DNA of 64,000 bases, taken from the NCBI GenBank assembly GCA_026018925.1, contig JAKSZU010000012.1, positions 46,924,858-46,988,857 on the forward strand. The letters are read 5' to 3'. Under the pieces are notes generated by a model. The model had not been told where the DNA came from. It saw only the letters and a program-made list of their open reading frames with translations, and did not search any database. A program made the translations under genes and the position numbers. This DNA comes from Tupaia tana. Lineage: Eukaryota > Chordata > Mammalia > Scandentia > Tupaiidae. Positions 30,893 through 42,139 of this stretch are shown piece by piece (position 1 is the first letter of the stretch; each line of letters opens with the position of its first letter).

Positions 30893-30985
30893 GTCATCTC
30901 CCTGAAGGATGATTTCTCAATCTCTCTCTGACTTTCTGAGGAGCGCACGCACTCTATGGCAAACATATTTAAAAAATAAAAAGTG
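30893..30985 (+). mobile_element. SINE 3' part, sense
   Basis: gatgatttctcaatctctct and gcgcacgcactctatggcaa are the CT-rich and pre-tail parts of the SINE, followed by an A-rich tail. Confidence 0.6.
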
Positions 30986-31060
30986 TACATATGTGTGTGT
31001 ATATATATGTATGTATGTGTATGAATATATATGTATGTATACATGTATATATGTACACAA
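30986..31060. repeat. (TG)n/(TA)n compound microsatellite
   Basis: Interspersed TG, TA and ATGT units lie between two oppositely oriented SINE pieces. Confidence 0.85.
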
Positions 31061-31067
31061 ACACTTT

Positions 31068-31233
31068 CAATGGAGGCCATGCAGTAATCCCTTCTCCATT
31101 CTCCTTTGAGGATTTAAGGCATGCAGGCATGTATGTAGGATGTGATTTTCAGGCTGTCCTAAATGGGATTCAAATCATAGAGTAGGCCGTGTGTGATTAA
31201 CCTGTTTTAACCTACACGCTGCCTGCTGGCCCA
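31068..31233 (-). mobile_element. SINE head part, antisense
   Basis: gtaatcccttctccattctc is followed by a B-box-like gggattcaaatcat and a head ending tgctggccc. Confidence 0.65.
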
Positions 31234-31545
31234 TCAGTTGTATATTTTTAATAATGTTTCTAATTATCTGCTTTTCTACTATCTGTTCAACATATACATT
31301 TCCATCTGAAATGTAATAGAACCTGAAAGGACTTGCTAATGACTTGACCAGAAGAAAATTTCTCATATGTGTTTAAGCTACAAGTTAAAATAGGGACTAA
31401 ATTTCCATATTTTTTATGCCCAGAGTTGTTTTTTCTCTAAATTCTTCATATCTCAGAGGCAGGGCTTATTAAGAAATTAGTGGGGAATAGGCTGAATATC
31501 ATTATATTTTAAAAACTGATAAGGAGATATATACTGTCTACTCAC

Positions 31546-31683
31546 AGAGACACCACTCCAAAATGGGTATACAGCAATAAAAGTAATAGAGGCGAAACTC
31601 CCAATATATTCAGAAACATAGTTCATTAAAACCAATAAAGTTCCAAAGCTAATGCACGTAAATCCAGTCATGATCTGTATCAC
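31546..31683 (-). CDS. MS4A12: MS4A12-like exon (first and second transmembrane segments)
   Basis: On the minus strand it follows a tttttcag acceptor and ends at TCT|gtgagt. It is 138 nt, 46 codons, phase 0, reading VIQIMTGFTCISFGTLLVLM through ITFIAVYPFWSGVS. VIQIM at the start of the first helix and YPFWGG at the start of the second are MS4A hallmarks; here the second Gly of YPFWGG is Ser. Its length is the same as the human MS4A12 exon. The next exon should be a 57-nt unit starting FIISGSLS, which I could not find between here and 28651, so the gene may have lost it or it may be too diverged to see. Confidence 0.88.
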
Positions 31684-32099
31684 CTGAAAAAGAAAACAGG
31701 CATTTTAAAATCACTTCTTCATTGTCAGGACTGTGAAGCATTACCATCATTGCTGCTCCTGCTTATTTACTGTCAACTTGGCCAAGACCTTTGGGTTCCA
31801 CTGAGGCCTGGCTGTAAAGCAGCAGGCAGGCTGTGGTGACTGACATAGACTAGAATAAAAGGGGAGCAAGGGCCTTGGCCTTGTATGAGGCATTTGAGCA
31901 GGTTTGTCTGGGAAGCCCAAGGACCGTTCAGATTATGCAACTGCTTGACCATGTACCAGCATCTCTTGAAAGCCTCTAAAAGACTCTTAGAAAACAAATG
32001 CTGTAACCGTGTCTTCCCGCCTGTCATTTTCACATGGAACAAGTTTCTGTTTGTATAGTCCCAGTTTTGGGTTAAGGGATCAGTGAAAATAGAATCATT

Positions 32100-32260
32100 T
32101 GTTGGACACTAGTTATATGCCTGTTAATATTCTAAACACTTTACAATCATTTTTTTCATGTACTCCTCTCAACAACCAGATGAAGAACAGATATGGAGAA
32201 ATTAGGTGTTCAGGCCACATGATTGGTAAGGGGAAGATCTGGGGACTGACAGCAGCAAAC
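32100..32260 (+). mobile_element. MIR element fragment
   Basis: tctaaacactttacaatc, tactcctctcaacaaccaga and gaagaacagatatggagaaa follow the order of the MIR consensus (threshold at 'aacaacc' core then the 'gatgaggaaa'-like part). Confidence 0.55.
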
Positions 32261-32875
32261 TGACTCCAGTTAAATTGCCTGCATCTTAACTAGTCAGTGC
32301 TGCCTCGCTGCAGGCTCGCTCACCTCCACCTATCTATGAAGCCTTAATTACACCAGACAAATTAGCCTTTTTTCTTTCCTTCTAAACTCCCACTGCATTT
32401 TGTGATATAAAACAAACCTTATTACTTGATTTTGTGCTATTTACATGAGGCTGGTTTTTTAAAACATTTTCTTGTCAGCCAAGAGATATATTTCAAAAAA
32501 TATGAGATATATCTTTTATTTCTTTGTACAGTACCTCTTAATGCAGCTTTCTTTATCCTTAGCAGAGATTTCTAAGAGTTAGCTGTGTCAGATTGTTCCA
32601 AAAGTCAGCTATAGATTAACAATTAACTTCTTCCAAACTACATACCTTACCAATCTGAGAAGACTTCAAATCCAAAGATGGGTACATTTATTTCTTTTGG
32701 AAATAATTACTAAGAACAATGAAACTAAATTTAAAATTAGAAAAAATCAGCATTATCAGTAATGCTGACCTTTTTTTGAATTATGAAATTCTTTGAGACT
32801 CTGCTAAATGCCAGGCAACATCTTCTCTGAATAATTATTCCCAGGTGCTAGCACACATAAATGCAGGCATGTGTA

Positions 32876-32902
32876 TACACACACACACACACACACACAC
32901 AC
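32876..32902. repeat. (CA)n microsatellite
   Basis: An uninterrupted CA run of about 27 nt. Confidence 0.95.
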
Positions 32903-34797
32903 TGCAATTTACATATAGCTTCAGAGGTATGATGGACCTCATTTAACGTGTCATGCAGCCTAGATGAAGAACTCCTGAATTAGACTTTATAGTTTGTTAC
33001 ACCAGCTTTTTTCTGGACCAACAGTGCAATCATCTAGCTGTGCATTTCCATTCTCATCCTTGCTATTGTTTTGATGAGAAGCAATTTGATCCTGGGTTCA
33101 CATGGCCATCTTTTCTCGTTGGATAGCCCTGGCTGCATTGTTTACTTTCCTACAAGACAGCCTTAATAATTTGGAAAAATAATTTGTTCTGCATGTTTGG
33201 CCACAGACTCTCTTTAAGTTCTAATGGACATGGCTTAAATGTTTCATGCCATCCCACCTACACTGTTGCAGGGATTGAGGGCTGTTAATGACATAGATAG
33301 GCCATCTTCAGGGAGCCGAAGTTACTGCCGATTGGAGCTTTTAAAAAATAAAATCCACTTATCCTTTATTTTATGCTTCTTCAGTACCAGGCAAAATGCT
33401 CTAGTGACTCCTTATTCCACCCAAAGTCAAAACCTTCAGTTCTGCAGGTCTCACCAGGTCTGATCCCCCCTCTGCCCTCCTGCCATTTAGTCCCTCCCTC
33501 ACTCATTCTGTTGTGTTTTATTGACTTCTTCAAATACATCACACATGTTTCCATCTAAAGAGTTTTCCACTCATTATTTCCTCTTGCTTGAATTCTACAC
33601 AGCTTGTTCTTAACTTCATGTCTTTGCTCAAACAAATGCTAAGGAAAGCCCACTCTTAGCAAATGAAATTTCCTATCAATACAGGCTTATCTCTTCTACA
33701 TTTCTTCATTCTCTGTAGATCACTGTCATCTCTAACGTATTATGTACTTCTTTATCCTGCATATGATCTTATGTCTACCACTGAGATGTAGGCTCCATCA
33801 GAGCAGAGATTGCTCCTGCATTGTGTTCTATGATATTCTAAACACCTATGTGGGGTTGGCTATTTGAGATGCTAGTTTTTCCCATTCGCCCAATGGAGCA
33901 GGAAATTTCCACTGTCTGGCAGGAAGAGCATTGGAGGGGTTACCTCTAGAGCTCAGACTGAGTAATGGTGGGAAACTGACTTTCATTTTTACTTTGCTAA
34001 AACTTTATGTAGGCAGTAAGAGGGCTAGAACAGTTTTAGGCACATAGTGAGCATTCAGTATAATTTACTGACAGCTGTAGCAGAGAAGTTGGAGGTGCAC
34101 ACAGGGAGGGACCTAATACAATTTCATAGAATTGTGTCAGTGGTATGAATGAGCTGCCTGGAAAGCACAGTGAAGGGGCTAACAATGCTGCCAGCCAGGT
34201 GGGATCTTCAACCATGGGTAGAGCATGTTTTGCAATGCCCATAGAAACAAAATTATGAGTGTTCAGTTCAAACCACTCCTTGTAGAAATAAGGTGGCAGT
34301 TAAGTCAGAGCATCTCTAAGAGTATTGGTGACAGAGGCACAGCAAAGGGAATGTCTTCTCAATTTTCACACACAGCCTTCCCTAGACTTCCCAGTTGTAG
34401 TTTTTTCCCTTTATGGCAGCCATTGATGCTAATTTTAATGCATGTGCACCTGTATGCAAATGCCAGGCTTTAACCAATCCAGAGGGAGAACTGAGGTTGT
34501 CTAAAAAGTGCTTTGCAGAAGTGAGATCAAGCTAGAAGTAGTGGGGCTCCCATTATGTCAAAACTCTTGACTTCTCCTGCTATAGAGAGTCCTCTGTCTT
34601 CCACTAGATTCTTGCTTGAATCTAAAATAAGATGATCTCAGGGTAAAGTCTCTCTGTAGACTAATTATTTTTACTTAAAAGGTAAGTTTCCAGAGTGATG
34701 TTCAGATTATTGAATGTAATGTATACTTTCTGTTTCTTGAAAGGGCACGAAAACTTTGCAAATGTAAAATTAAAATTCTGAAAGTAAATAGACTTAC
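32903..34797. other. Intronic DNA, nothing recognised
   Basis: About 1.9 kb between MS4A12-like exons 1 and 2. Open frames are short and none resembles a known protein. No young transposon is present, which is unusual for this window. Confidence 0.5.
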
Positions 34798-35036
34798 CCC
34801 CAGTATCTTTGCTTTTCTCTTATATTCTTCATATGCCATTTGTGTATTTCCTTGACCCAGGTGACTGGCTGAGATTCTGGAGATGTGATGAAAAGAGGCT
34901 GACCACACAGAGGTTGGTTTCGTAGGTTTATGTTACCTAGAAATTGTTGGGACACAAAAGACATAGAAATGATTTTGGGGTAAGGACTAAGTATATTTCC
35001 ATGTACTCCAGGGTGGGTTATTGGCTTAGAGGACAT
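34798..35036 (-). pseudogene. MS4A12: MS4A12-like first coding exon, frame broken
   Basis: On the minus strand the ATG at 35036 opens MSSKPITHPGVHGNILSPYP. That is the cytoplasmic N terminus characteristic of MS4A12 (MSSKP, then a Tyr-Pro-rich part, QQFLGNINLRNQP, then FITSP). The exon ends at CTG GGG|gtaagt. The opening frame reaches the donor in phase 2, but the next exon needs phase 0. The MS4A12-like residues GQGNTQM and KRKAKILG lie in another frame just downstream, so an indel lies around 34860-34870, between SQP and GQGN. This points to a pseudogenised gene or an assembly error. An upstream acceptor (cccag) lies just before the ATG. Confidence 0.82.
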
Positions 35037-35287
35037 ATTTCCTGGGTATTGAAAATCATACCAAATGATACATTTGTGCAGAAAAGAAAATGAAGAAAAT
35101 CTTTTGGGGTGTCAGTTATGTATGCAAATGTTGTAGAATAAGTGAGCAGATTATGGGCAATGAGGACAATATAAACATAATGCTCACTTATCTTTGGAGT
35201 CCTGTGTAAAAAGGAAGTGAAAAAGTTAAAGATGGAATATGTTTATTTTCCTATTCCTATTTGGTTTATTAAAGTGTTATGAAGAGT

Positions 35288-35307
35288 TGTGTGTGTGTGT
35301 GTGTGTA
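35288..35307. repeat. (TG)n microsatellite
   Basis: About ten TG units. Confidence 0.95.
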
Positions 35308-35369
35308 GCTTCATTGAATTCATTGTATCCGAAAGATAACAGAAACAGAAAAGGGATGTAATAGGCAAA

Positions 35370-35590
35370 ATGATGCCTCACCTCACCCCATCCCTGAAAG
35401 CTGACCATATCCTAATCCAGGAACCTCTGAATATGTTACACTTCATGGCAAAGTGGAATTAGGTTGCAGCCAGAATTAATGTAGTTAATCAGCTGACCTT
35501 GACATAGGGAGATTAGCCTGGATTATTGGGTGGGCCCAGTGTAATCACAAGGGCTCAGAGTGCTGTTCACTCTGGAGCAGATTAGCTTAT
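35370..35590 (+). mobile_element. MLT1-like MaLR LTR fragment
   Basis: It shows tcctaatccaggaacctctg, aatatgttacacttcatggc, gagattagcctggattattg and ggtgggcccagtgtaatcac, in the order of the MLT1-type consensus. Confidence 0.65.
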
Positions 35591-35593
35591 AAA

Positions 35594-35852
35594 TTTTTTT
35601 TAAGATTTTTGCCATAGGGCATGTGTATTCACCAGAGAGACAGAGAGATTCAGTTATAGGGAAAGCAAGAAATAATCCTTCAAGGAGAATGGCCACATCC
35701 TAATCCCTCCTCCTCCACTCTCCTCCTGGAATCTTGGAGACATACTCATGCATGCCTGGTGTGAGTTTCAAGTCACCGGGTCTGACACTTGAACTGCAGT
35801 CATCCATATGAGAGCTCAGCACCCTACCACCACTCCACCTGCTGGGCCCAGC
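35594..35852 (-). mobile_element. tRNA-derived SINE, antisense, diverged
   Basis: It has a T-rich tail, gggcatgtgtattcaccaga, the ctaatccctcctcctccac block, and a head ending tgctgggccc. Confidence 0.8.
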
Positions 35853-35862
35853 CTATAACTCT

Positions 35863-36370
35863 TTTTTTTCTTTTTGGAGAGGTTTTTGCTATAGGGCGCA
35901 TGCGCTCGCCACAAAGAGAGAGACAGAGAAACAGAAAGCAAAAAATCACCCCTCAGGAGGGATGGCCACGCCACAATCCCTTCTCCTCCATTCTTTTCTT
36001 TTTTTTTTTTTTTTTTTTGAGAGATTTTCTCTATAGGGCGCGTGTGCTCGCCAGACAGACAGAGAGAGACATAGAGACAGAAAGCAAGAAATCACCCCCC
36101 AGGGGGGATGGTCACGCCACAATCCCTTTTCCTCCATTCACCTCTTGGGATCTTGGGCACGCACACACACGCGCCCAGCATGAGTTTTAAGCCACCGGGT
36201 CCGGGATGCGAACCGCGGTCGACTACGAAGGAGTCCAGCGACATAGCCATTACGCTAACTGCTGGTTCCCTCCTCCATTCTTTTCTCAGGATCTTGGGCA
36301 TGCACGCACACGCACCCAGCGTGAGTTTAAGCCGTGGGGTCCGGGACTCAAACCATGGTTGACTACATGC
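35863..36370 (-). mobile_element. Outer SINE split by a second SINE
   Basis: The outer element occupies 35863-35999 and 36287-36370. Its head is truncated after the gttgactacatg region. The inner SINE duplicated ctcctccattcttttct of the outer one. Confidence 0.9.
36000..36269 (-). mobile_element. Inner SINE nested in the outer SINE
   Basis: A full-length copy flanked by the 17-nt direct repeat ctcctccattcttttct at 35983-35999 and 36270-36286. The T tract is long and uninterrupted, so it is young. Confidence 0.95.
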
Positions 36371-36591
36371 CATAAAAACAATTAATAGAGAGACAGATTA
36401 ATGACTAGTTTTTCTAATATCTTAGTTTTCACCAGTGGTAACAATGGTTAAAGAAATAATTAAATAATTGTCAGTGGGATAGATCAGATAACTTAAGATC
36501 TTAAAGTTGAGTTTGAGATGATATTTACAAAATTTAAATTCATCTTGGAATAAATTAACATACTCTGTATAATGTAAAACTTTGTAAAAAA

Positions 36592-36838
36592 CTTTTTTTG
36601 TGAGAGAATTTGCTGTAAAGAATATGTACTCACCAGAGAGACAGAAAGCAAGAAATCACCCCTCCTGGGGGTGGGGGGGATGGTCATGCTACAGTCCCTT
36701 CTCCTCCATTCTGTTCTCTGGATTTTGGGCATGCATGCACATGTGCCCGGCATGAGTTTTAAGCTGTTAGGTCTGGGACTTGAACCACAGTCGATGTGGG
36801 AGTCCAGTGACTTAACCACTATGCCATCTGCTGGTCCC
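36592..36838 (-). mobile_element. tRNA-derived SINE (long form), antisense
   Basis: It has a T tract, agaatatgtactcaccagag, a block with gtggggggga, and a head ending ctgctggtccc. Confidence 0.9.
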
Positions 36839-36861
36839 AACATAAAATTTTTTTAATAACC

Positions 36862-37121
36862 TTTTTTTTAAGGCATTTTTGTCTTAGTGAGTGTGTACTC
36901 ACTACCGAAGACAGAGACAGAGAGATAGTGAGAAGGAAAGAGAAATCATCTCTTGGGGGATAACCACACTGCAGTTCTTTCTCCTCCATTCTTCTCCTGG
37001 GATTTTGGGCAAACATGCACATGTGTCCAGCATGATTTTCAAGGTATCAAGTACAGGACTCAAACAGTAACTGCCCATATGAGAGTCCCGTGCCTTACCC
37101 ACTATGCCACATGCTGGCTCC
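36862..37121 (-). mobile_element. tRNA-derived SINE (long form), antisense
   Basis: It has a T tract, gtgtgtactcactaccgaag, and a head ending acatgctggctcc. It is more diverged than its left neighbour. Confidence 0.85.
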
Positions 37122-38134
37122 ATGATTAAAATAACATTTAGATTAATCTATTATTTGGCTTTTTAAATTTAATAAGAGTAAGTCATAATAAGAGCATTCT
37201 GATGTGGGAGTGGTGAGTGATCAGACCCAACACCTGTGATGGTTTAAATCCTACACTCATGAAGAATTAGGCACAGAGAGGAGAGTAATAAAAAGCAAAG
37301 ACTGCTGTAGCTACTTTGTGGTAGGAGGAGAATGGGATGTTGACAGGGATGGCAATCAGGGAACTTTAACCAGAAGTCTTTCTGAGTGTCCTTGACGGAA
37401 AGTTTACAACTGATATAGCTGGAAAGGTCTGCAGAGACATCTGAAGTCTGAGAGCATATATGTGAATAGAGACAAATTTAATTAATAGATTCAATACACA
37501 AGATCTGAAAAGGCAAACAAGCAAAATTATTATGGTAAATCACAAAAGAGCTGAAATACAGGTTGGCTACTCTCATTTCCATGAGATAATGAAGTGAACT
37601 TTATGAGTTTGTCCTGGATTGGGATATGTATGTATAATTTTACAATAACTGTCAGTGATATTGAAACAACACATATAATGAAAATTTTGACATTTGAAAT
37701 TGTATTACTAAAGCAAATAATTGATAATAGCCCTATTATCTGGAACATTTGAATGTATATCACTTACAATTTTTTTAAGGCATTGAAAGTTAAAGCAGTG
37801 TTATTTAAAACTTTTGTAAAAGCCCAGGGGAATGTGTTTATTTTTACAAATAAATTTATGGCCCTTAAGTGTACATTGTGTTATATCTTTTTATATAGAG
37901 ACAGGAAGAAATTGGGACTCAGGTGCTAAGGGTTTTTAGAAGAGGCATCCTTAAGATCTAAGACTGTAAGCTCTAAAGTAGAAGGAAGTATCTGATTTAA
38001 TATCAGATACTTCATCTTAAGGAACAGAAGGTGGGAAAGAAGACTTACCTGTAAGAAACTTAGCATAAAGAGGTCTAAAATTGACATCTTTTTCAACATA
38101 AGCACGGTGTCAACTTTTGCAAGAATATCTCAGC
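37122..38134. other. Unassigned; possible LTR edge near 37211
   Basis: tgagtgatcagacccaacac near 37214 is shared with the putative LTR start at 53775. No coding frame is supported elsewhere in this stretch. Confidence 0.3.
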
Positions 38135-39250
38135 TTAATACAAAGCAAAGATCATCTGGGATAAAAAGGAAACTATGAGGCAAAGCAGGGGTTTTGTGAA
38201 GTGACAGTAGAAGGATTTCCTTGCAGCTCTAACCACTAGGCTAGTCTGAAGAGAAATAGGTCTAAACGAGGAGATAAGGACAGGGTAGGTGGCCCCTGTA
38301 TTCAAAAAGAATTCAATCCATCTGTCATGATCAAAATGTCTCTGGGCTCTTAGTCCCATGGGGACAACTTTTTTGGGGGGGCTGACTGGAGTGGGCCTCT
38401 TCAGTCCTGTTTTTATTGTAGGGTCATAGGGGGCTTGTCCTTGACCCGTGTGTCCTTCAATCCAGGGGGGCAGAGAGCAGCCCAATGATCTATTTGCTGG
38501 CAATGAGGACATGATGTCTGTGGTGGGTTATCTCCATTTGGACACTGTTTGGCCCAATGTCCCTTTTGTTCATAGATGGAGCATTTGTCATCTTTGATAT
38601 GCTGGGAGCCCTGAGCCACTAGATGAGAGGAACTTTGGAATATAGTCAATAATTGGGCATGTCTTTGATCCTTCCTTTTCTCTCTCTTTATTTTTATTTT
38701 TGACCCTTGATTTTCCTTCTGGTCTTGATTATATGAGGTTGTAGTGGCAAATTGAAGGAGGTCATCTAAGGCCACTTCTGACCCCTGTATAAGCCGTTGG
38801 AGTTTTTTTTGTTTGTTTGTTTTTGTTTTTAATATTAGGAGTCTATTGGGACAGGAACTTGTCTTTTGAAACAACTTTAAATTGAGTCATCCAAGAATTT
38901 TCTTAGATTTGTTCTGAGTTGTGTGGAACCTTGAATTGTGAAAAGGACCTAAATTTGAATGTATCCTGTTAGTCTGTTTCTCTCCTGTAAATAACCTTTT
39001 ATAACTATTTGTAAGTCTTCCTTGTCAGCTATAGAAAAGTTTAAGCTGGAGAGTGGATTTGTCAGATTGGTCCCAGTTTTTGAGAACACAGCCAAGGGGA
39101 GAGTTAGGAGGGGTAGAAGTTTGATTGCCTATTTTGAAGAAAAAACAGGGGAACACCAGAAGATAGGAAGAAGGGAGACAGCTAGGGGCTCCATCCTTAA
39201 CTTGTTCCTTTTCGGCATTAATTTGTCACACTTCCTGCCTTGATTTTTGC
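38135..39250 (-). pseudogene. ERV gag-pro remnant, antisense
   Basis: The minus-strand frame 38874-38413 carries two CCHC-type zinc knuckles (the first with its second Cys replaced, the second CPHCQQIDHWAALC), the nucleocapsid signature. The overlapping frame 38512-38135 holds a protease active-site-like NTGATYPVL in which the catalytic Asp is Asn. Higher coordinates carry degraded capsid or matrix-like residues (SPLGCVLKNWDQ) broken by frameshifts. Gag packages the genome and protease matures it, but none of this can function here. The two-knuckle layout suggests a class I or II ERV. No pol or LTR is attached with certainty. Confidence 0.7.
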
Positions 39251-39559
39251 CTTACCAGGTCCCCCAACAACAGTTTCTCTACTTGTTTTCCATATCAAGA
39301 CACCCAAAGCCAATTCTGGGGCCCTCATTATAGTCTGTCTGAATGTCAGTCTTAGGTGTAGATAGCTGATCAGTTTAAATTGATCTTCTGTTTAGTAAGC
39401 AAGTGTAGCAAGGGGCAATTGGAGTATGATAATCTAGTGGGCAGGTGAGCTTCATGGAGAAGCCTTTGAAAAAATTTTTCAGGTTTATCTCTCTCTTTCT
39501 CTCTCTTCTTTAAGCATATAACCTGTATGCAGAACTAGAACTTTTAACTCTTAGCAAAC

Positions 39560-41443
39560 TTAGCTTTTGGGATATATCAGCAGCTCCTGAACATGTATTT
39601 AATAAAAAGAAAAAAAAAAAACCTGTTTAACAGATTTCCCCAATGTAGAACAGAGTAGTTTGATTAATAGATCTAATCTAGTATTTTAATAAAATTTAAA
39701 AGCTGATAGTAGAACTACTTAAACTTCATGTTAATCAAGTAATATTAATTTATTTAAAGATGACTTAGACATTTTATGTTCTCTTATCATTTTAATTAAG
39801 CACAACTTTAAGATCTTAAATTATCTGAAAACTTTACTTGTGAATACCTTATTCGTAGTCCTTTAAATTTCCTTAAACAAATATGTCTTGATTACCTATA
39901 AAAACCAAGAAAAGGCTAGTCATCAATCTATTTTTCCTTTTAGATATCTGCCACCTAACATACAACACTTAGCATGTAAATACCAGTTGTTTCATCACAC
40001 CAATCATATTAAGATAAATAGGATCATGCCTGATCAATAAAATCTTGGACACTAAATACTGAGAAACAGAAATAAGAGATCAAAAACAACTAAGAATATA
40101 GCCAACTTAATGATAGGGAAGTCTAGAGTTGAGTTATCTTCCAGAATTTATACAGGAAGATCGAACCACAACAGAAGATAGATTAAGTACATGAGACTGA
40201 ACTGGTGAAATAGAATTTTATGACTTTTTGACTAAATTATTACTGATTTTCTTCTATGCTTTATTTTCCAGATTTAAGAATTTTTGTCTTGTCTTGAGCT
40301 GCCAATAGGTACATGTACCCACTATTCAAACAGAATCCTAGCCTGTTTCCTGGCTTTAAGTTTTAAGCAAAGCTCTCTTAGCATTTTTTTTAATTTTGAC
40401 TCATTAAAGCTAATACTGCTTTTCTTGAAATTAGAAAATGTATTTAAAAATACCTATTTAATGATGACAGTAAGCTCTATAGCATCAGCTAGGTGCTACT
40501 TCATAGTATATTCATTCTACTCAGAGTTACAAGCCTGAAATCAGACATGTGTTCACAGATATGTATATATCAGCTGAACTAGCTATTGAAAGTAGTTAGA
40601 TTAATTAAGATATTTTATAAATCAATACAATCTGGGGAAAAAATAAAAAACGGAATGGGGAGCAAGTGTAGACACAAGAGACAGTGTGGGAGGAGGGTGG
40701 GAAATGGCAGAGGGTGAAAAATAGGATATATATATACATATATGAAATAAGAAATGGAAAATTATTTGTCAATGATAACATTTATGATTAAGTCACTATG
40801 CAATATATTCTGGATGGGAAATCACATTTTGTATGCTGTGATGATGTACAGTGAATGAATGTAAAATTAATTAATTAATTAATTTAAAAATTCCTGGACA
40901 AAATATATGTTGGAATCTGTGAAGATTTCAAGTACTGAATCTTTCTCTTTTAAAAAAATGTATACTTGAAACTGGCTGTTTGTCAAAGATTTATTCCAGT
41001 GAACTTGAAAAGCATTTAGATTCATTTACATGAACTCTTATTTATCAGCCAAATTGAATGGAATTCCTTAAGGCCTTTTATCACATAGATACATGACATA
41101 CAGCATATAACATATATGTACCACACCAACAAAAAATTTCATAATATTTTTGGAATGTTTTATATTTTTACTTTTTGTCTCCTTTTAAAGACATTTTAGA
41201 GCTTAACCCTTAAATGTTTACTTTTCACCTCAAGTTTTGTGAGAAACGAACTAGAGTTTTTGAATAACCTTAAACTTTTGGCAAAGAGGATCTGTAGAAC
41301 TGAGAACACTATGCATATTAATCCTATACTTGCAGGTGTTGGATTGTTCTTGTTTAATATTTTTTCAAAAAGCAAAGAAACATGCTTAAATCCAGCTATC
41401 AATATTTATTTGGACTGTCAGAAAATCTATTACCCAAATCAGT
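39560..41443 (-). repeat. AT-rich repeat unit, antisense, interrupted
   Basis: The reverse complement of about 39930-40050 and 40893-41250 matches 45150-45560 inside the plus-strand provirus (for example caacatatattttgtc and attcaatttgg are shared). It adjoins gag remnants in both places. A half-L1 3' fragment (40053-40891) interrupts it. Whether this is retroviral non-coding sequence or another repeat is unknown. Confidence 0.55.
40053..40891 (+). mobile_element. Half-L1, 5'-truncated (post-ORF1 part only)
   Basis: It matches the region after ORF1 of the half-L1 elements (ctaagaatatagccaactta, tgagctgccaataggtacat, tattctggatgggaaatcac). It ends in (TTAA)n-like sequence. Short repeats cttggaca and cctggaca flank it. 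Confidence 0.8.
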
Positions 41444-41446
41444 TTT

Positions 41447-41709
41447 TTTTTTTTTGTTTTGGAGAGGTTTTTGCTATAGGGAGCATGAGCCTGTCAGAAA
41501 GACAGAGAGAAACAGAGAGACAGCGAGAAATCAACTCCCAGGGGGTATGGCCATGCCACAATCCCTCTCCTCCATTTTCCTCTCAGGATCTTGGGCATGC
41601 ACGCACACACACGTGCCCAGCGTGAGTTCAAGCCACTGGGTCTGGGACTCGAACTACGGTCAACTACATGAGAGTCCAGCGACATAGACATTATGCCAAC
41701 TGCTGGTCT
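41447..41709 (-). mobile_element. tRNA-derived SINE, antisense
   Basis: It is flanked by the perfect direct repeat cccaaatcagtttt at 41433-41446 and 41710-41723. The head ends ctgctggtct. Confidence 0.93.
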
Positions 41710-42139
41710 CCCAAATCAGTTTTAATCTGTTTAAAGTTACTAAGAGAAAAAGGGTTTATGAACTTGTAAACAAACTAAAATTTTTTTCCAAACTCAGCTG
41801 GAAGAGTAAAGGGGAATCCGATATAGAGGACTAGAAGGAGCAGTTTCCGAGGAGCTAGCAGGGTGGGGGTGCTTACATCTTATCACGTGTGAGCCTGGGG
41901 AGCCTGGCAGACTCTGAGTCGGTGGAGGAGAAGCATGAGTTAAGATGGAATAAAGGGGTACTCACATCTCTCAACACATAAAGACACTGTATGTATGGAA
42001 TTTTTCTCAATTCCCTTGGTGTTTATAAAGAGATCTAATTGCATAATAGTATTATAGTTAATATTTCTCTTTGGTTGACAAGCTTTCCATCTTCCTATTT
42101 GTATTGTGGCCATGAATGAGTGTAACAGAAAATTAAACA
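41710..42139. other. Unassigned DNA
   Basis: No supported gene or repeat. The minus strand near 41870-41930 reads like a retroviral leader but no primer binding site is evident. Confidence 0.3.

Noticed and set aside
38045..38120. Possible upstream non-coding exon of the MS4A12-like gene (cttacag|gtaagt on the minus strand)
   Set aside because: A single donor-like site without a matching acceptor or similarity is too weak.
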